Shown here: piece after piece, positions 59,560 through 64,000 of the stretch
Numbering within the stretch: position 1 is the first letter of the stretch
How the letters are laid out: each line of letters begins with the position of its first letter
NCBI RefSeq assembly: GCF_000003855.2
Contig: NW_003101672.1
Location: 395,483-459,482, forward strand
Direction: 5' to 3'
Source of the DNA: Blastomyces gilchristii SLH14081
Taxonomy: Eukaryota > Ascomycota > Eurotiomycetes > Onygenales > Ajellomycetaceae
Length of the DNA stretch: 64,000 nt
Program-made: the position numbers and the translations under genes
Notes under the pieces: generated by a model
The model's database searches: none
Told to the model about the DNA's origin: nothing
What the model saw: only the letters and a program-made list of their open reading frames with translations

Positions 59560-59868
59560 TGTGATGAACTGTGCTCAATCAATTATATAGACTATTCTGT
59601 TACACTTCATAGATTCTTCTGTTTCACTATTGAATACATACATCTCAATTCTCAGTCATTCTCAATCACTGATTCTCAGCTGCTATAAATACATATAGAT
59701 TCTTCCGCCCCGGAGCTCCACTGTATACATTATCACATACATGTATAGATATTTATCTCAATCACTGATTTCTATACTTTCTCTTTCTTTTTCTTCTTTA
59801 ATGTTTTTCTCTTTGTTATATAAGACCTATCAATATTATACCAATCTATTCAGCGTAGGCCTCTTACA
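59560..59868 (+). repeat. 3' LTR of gypsy A
   Basis: 309 bp. More mutated at its start than the 5' LTR (TGTGATGAACTGTGCTCAAT against TGTGGCGGGCTGCGCCCGAT). Confidence 0.9.
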
Positions 59869-60146
59869 ATAATAATTATTTTATAGTTTTTCTATTTAAA
59901 AACAGCTTTATTTTGAGCTTTGATAACTTTGTTCTCTGAAAGTATTTAGTCTGAAAAAACCTATAATTATTTATATTGTCAATTTTTATATCTTACTAAA
60001 TATAAGATGGAAATGAATAGTTTGAAGAACTAATAGTATGTAAGAAAAAACAGGTAAAAAGTATATTATAGATGTAAACAGAGTTAATCACTGAAGAAGA
60101 AAACAGAAAAAAAGTATTCTCTCAGACTTTTTCAGTGTTAATTTAT
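59869..60146. other. AT-rich spacer between two gypsy A copies
   Basis: About 280 bp, no gene. It begins with the TSD ATAAT of the left element. Confidence 0.6.
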
Positions 60147-60455
60147 TGTGACGGGCTGCGCCTGATTAATCATATAGACTATTCTGTTACACTCCACAGA
60201 TTCCAACCACTTCATTCTTGAATGCGTATGCTCCGATTCTCAGCCATTCTCGATCGCTGATCCTCGGCTGCTATGAACGCGTGTATATTCTTCCGCCCCG
60301 AAGCTCCACCGCGTACATCACCACATATGTGTATAAATATTCACCTTGATTACTGATTCTTGCACTTTCTCTTTCTTTTCTTCTCTAATGTTTTTATCTT
60401 TGTTATATAAGACCTATCAATATTATACTGATCTATTCAGTGTAGATCTCTTACA
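60147..60455 (+). repeat. 5' LTR of the right-most gypsy A
   Basis: 309 bp, same length as both LTRs of the neighbour. A GC-rich middle (GAACGCGTGTATATTCTTCC and GCTCCACCGCGTACATCACC) is retained. Confidence 0.9.
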
Positions 60456-63400
60456 CTATAAAAATGTTCATCATCTTCTTATTAGAAAACAATTATTCAC
60501 ATATTATCTTCTCATCAGAAACAATTATTCATCAAGAGATATTTAAATATATAATAATATGTAAGAAATAGAGAAACAGTTAAGTGAACACTAAGTTCTC
60601 AGATAGAAGCTGCTTGTCAGTCACTCTGATCTCATAATAAGATTTTACAAAGAGAATATCAGTGAAAGACCTGAGAGTTCTGACACTCAGATATATAAGA
60701 TATTTATATAATTACACTTCTTCAGATTTCACAGATATCACATATCTGATAAATGATATAATCATGTCTAATGATAATATGAGAGAATCTCTGAATACAA
60801 GTATAGACACAGTGCTACAGTGACTCTGAGCAATGTTAAAACTACAATAATAATAAATAGCTGATATACATGCAACTCAATAACATTAATATAAAGAGAT
60901 TTAATAACTAACTCATGCAATTTCAACATCTACAGAATTGAATATAAAAGCACTGAAAGAATACTTAGATACTTCTGTATATTTTAATGCTTCTGATCTC
61001 ACTCTCTACTTATTATGAAGAATGAAAATACTTATAAAACTGAGTATAAATGAAGATGTCATCAGTTCATTAATCAATCAAGATTGATATATCAATGAAT
61101 AATTGAAAGATCATATAAAACAGAAGTTTCATTCATGAATGAAAGCATGTGAATCAGTATTGTGAATATCTGATAATATTATGAAATATCTTGATATTCT
61201 GTTCTGAGACACTGTCATGTAATAGAAAGTATTAGATTGACTACAGAGTATCTGACAGAGAAACACTTCTCTTATAACATTCATTTCTGACTTCAATATC
61301 AAGATTCTAGAAGCAGATGATCAATCTTGAGAGAATTGAATAAAGATTAGTATACTTAAGAAGACATTAACTTTTAAACTCTTACAGACTCTTGTAAGTG
61401 TAGATAAAGATCAGACTTATGAAGACTTCTGCACACAGCTTCAGATAATGAATAATTATCTTATCAAGCTCAAGAATATACAGAACAGTGATAGAAGATA
61501 TTACACTTCAGCAACTTATATATCTGTGCTGAGAAATAACAATGATGCAGATACTATGAATTGAGTAGACTCAAATGTCTATATATAAGCAAGAATCTTC
61601 ACTGTCTGAACAGACTTTCAAGTCTCTGAGATCACTTCTGAAGAAGTCATCAATCAATGTCAATGTGAAGTGTGTATCAACTGTAACTGATCAGAACACA
61701 TTGCTTTCAACTGCTGATTAATCTATGTGTCTTCATACTCAAGAGAAAGATCAGTATCTTCTTATTTAAAAAATGAATCAGTATCTGTTTATATCAACCA
61801 TGTTATATTAGAGAAAGATTCAGAAGATAACTATAAGAATGTCTCAGTGAAACAGAGAAAAGATTAGCTTCTGTTTAAATTTATAAACAGAAGCTTGAAG
61901 AGATCAGATGATAATAATTTAAAGAGAAGATAATAATGAATATAATTCTTGTATCTACTGTGATTGATAATATGTATAATATGAAAGCTATAATAGACAG
62001 TGATCTATGCTACTATATAATAATAAAATCTTCAGTTGTAAGATATCATAATCTTCAGTGTATTTCTTTATTAAAATCTCAACTTCTCACAGAATTTAAT
62101 GATTCAAAAGACATTTGTATCTGTTATATAATAAAGCTGATCATAGATGTAAGAGAACATCAATATGAAAATGCCTATGTATATAAAGTTGATAATCTTG
62201 ATTATAATCTTATATTAGAACTTGTCTGACTATCTGAATAAGGCATCTTATTAAACACTTGAAACAGAAGCTTGATATTCTCTAACAATAATAGAATTCA
62301 TAAAGATGATATTTATAAGACTATTGATCTGACACAGATCTCTATCAATATCTATAAAATACTCAGAAAAAGAAGTCACTGAAAGAATTGCTAATAGCAG
62401 AATTATATATCAATCTATTTCATCAGTCTGACTGATATTAAAAAGACTCTAGAAAAATTATCTTATATTATAATAACAGATTCTTATACAAAACTTTCTC
62501 AATAATATCATGAATATCTAGATGTCTTCTAATAAGTTAATATTATAAACATATCTCTCTTACAAGATTTCAGAGTGAATTACAGTATCAAGTTAGAGAA
62601 AAAGAATAATAAGAACTCTGAACTGTTATGAGACTCTCTTTATAACATGTTCTGAGATGAACTTCTTCTTCTTTGAAAGACACTTAATAATCTGTTAAAT
62701 AAAGAATTCATATGTATTAGTAACTCTTCTGCTGCAGTCTCTATTCTCTTTGCAAAGAAATCAGATGAAGAACTTTGATTCTATGTGAACTACTGAGATC
62801 TGAACACATTGATAAAGAAAGATTGATATCTCTTATCTCTTATCAATGAAATTCTAGCACAGATTGAGTGAGCTTAATAGTTTATAAAACTAGATATTGT
62901 TACTGTGTTTCATAAGGTTCATATCACTGAAGAAGATGAATGACTTACAGTATTTTAAACATGTTATAATCTCTTTGAATGAATAGTTACACTCTTTGAA
63001 CTGACTAATGCTCTCAGTACATTTCAGAAGTATATCAACTGAGTACTCTGAGATTTTCTTAATGAGTTTGTATCTACTTATCTAAATAATATTCTCATCT
63101 TTACTGATGAATTCAGAAAAGAATATCAAGAGCATGTGTGAAAGATATTATAACAGCTACAAGAAGCAGAACTATTAATAGATATTAATAAGTGTAATTT
63201 TAAAGTCAAGAGTATCAAGTATCTGAGTTTTATTATAGAAGCTGACAAGAGAATTTGAATGAATTCTGAGAAAGTCTCTATTATTCTTGAATGAGAAGCT
63301 CTGTGTACTGTGAAAGATATATAAAGCTTCATTGAATTTACTAACTTCTATCAGTAATTTATACAAAACTTCTCAGATATCATAAGATCACTTACAGACC

Positions 63401-64000
63401 TCACTAAGAAAGACTCAGTATTTCAATAATCAGTGAATACTGAAGCTGCATTTATACAGATAAAGAAGATATTCATTAATACTTCTCTACTGATAACATT
63501 TGATTCTGATTATAAGACAGTTATTGAAGCTGATTTCTCTGACTATATAACAGAAGAAGTGATATTGTAATATAATGATAAAGATGTTCTATAATCATGT
63601 ATCTTTATATCTAAGAAACTGAGTCTCACTGAATACAATTATGAGATCTATAATAAGAAACTTCTTATAATCATATACTGTTTAGAAGAATGAGACTCTG
63701 AACTCTGAAGTATCTCTGAATTTAAGATAGTCATAGATTATAAGAATCTCAAATACTTTACAATTATCTGTAAACTTATCAAATGATAGATATAATAATC
63801 TGAGTTCTTAAGCTGCTTTTATTTTATAATACACTATTATTCTGATAGCCAGAACTTGATGATAGATGCTCTCTTATGATGAGAGTAAGATATACTATCT
63901 GATATAATAGATACTCACTGAATGAACTGAGAGCACTGACACTTGAATCTGAAGATACTAGTTAATCAAGATAAAACAGTTCATGACACTATATGTGCTT
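60147..64000 (+). mobile_element. Ty3/gypsy family A element, 5' part, continues past window
   Basis: LTR 60147-60455 (309 bp, TGTGACGGGC...CTCTTACA) and an internal region homologous to 54457-58000 in the same orientation. Readable parts include the protease at 61936-62229 (VSTVIDNMYNMKAIIDSD) and RT at about 62700-63400 (YLNNILIFTDEF). The element ends outside the window. Sequence is AT-rich with stops at Trp/Gln positions. Confidence 0.9.

Larger units (their letters stand above)
54148..59868 (+). mobile_element. Complete Ty3/gypsy family A element
   Basis: 5,721 bp, LTRs 54148-54456 and 59560-59868 (309 bp each, TGT...ACA ends), perfect TSD ATAAT at 54143-54147 and 59869-59873. A purine-rich tract (AAAAGAAGAGAAACTAA) precedes the 3' LTR. 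The internal order is gag, zinc knuckle, protease, RT, RNase H, integrase, chromodomain-like end. No nested insertion, so this is the reference copy of the family in the window. Frames are closed by many TGA/TAA/TAG at Trp and Gln positions. Confidence 0.94.

Overview
The window looks like a scaffold segment from a filamentous ascomycete, probably Pezizomycotina. The reasons are short GT-AG introns in every gene, an intron-rich single-chain urease, an SRPK-type kinase, an HMG-box protein, an Artemis/SNM1-type nuclease, a DUF3435 (captain-like) tyrosine recombinase relic, and AT-rich transposons whose Trp and Gln codons have become stops. The last point is what repeat-induced point mutation (RIP) leaves behind. 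I cannot name the species.

The layout is bipartite. Positions 1-33315 and about 53620-64000 are AT-rich transposon graveyards with no credible host gene. Positions about 33320-53620 form a base-balanced gene island. In the left graveyard the order of insertion can be read from target-site duplications (TSDs). A Ty1/copia element (3351-11043, minus strand, TSD AATTT) carries in one LTR a young 1,990 bp gag-only LTR element (3411-5400, TSD GATTG) and in its body a 506 bp MITE. To its right an old Ty3/gypsy copy (family B, remnant 11355-31788) is split by a second family-B copy (13381-29341). That copy in turn contains a complete gypsy of family A (14112-20800, minus strand, TSD AAGAA), a 5'-truncated LINE (25619-27049) and a MITE. 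The family-A copy holds two more MITEs. The right graveyard has a complete family-A element (54148-59868, TSD ATAAT) and the 5' part of another (60147 to the end). Another family-A 5' end lies at 1-597.

The MITE is the unifying feature: six complete copies of 504-506 bp, all with 8 bp TSDs, one copy entering an assembly gap, and two fragments. The TSD length and TAGACTG termini point to a hAT-driven non-autonomous family. No transposase source is visible.

The gene island contains, left to right: repeat debris with a foldback structure and an assembly gap (33.3-36.1 kb); an HMG-box chromatin protein gene (36453-38176, +) with an apparent +1 shift in an A7 run; an SRPK-like kinase (39391-41054, +, 5 exons); urease (42944-46293, +, 8 exons, all active-site motifs present); and an Artemis/DCLRE1C-like nuclease (49916-47031, minus, 8 exons) convergent with urease. 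A broken DUF3435 recombinase (about 50332-52908, +) with a duplicated zinc-finger tail closes the island. A possible second DUF3435 scrap lies at the opposite border (33551-33790, minus). The four host genes show no common pathway; they look like ordinary housekeeping genes between transposon blocks. All exon coordinates were assembled by hand from reading frame, splice sites and family knowledge.
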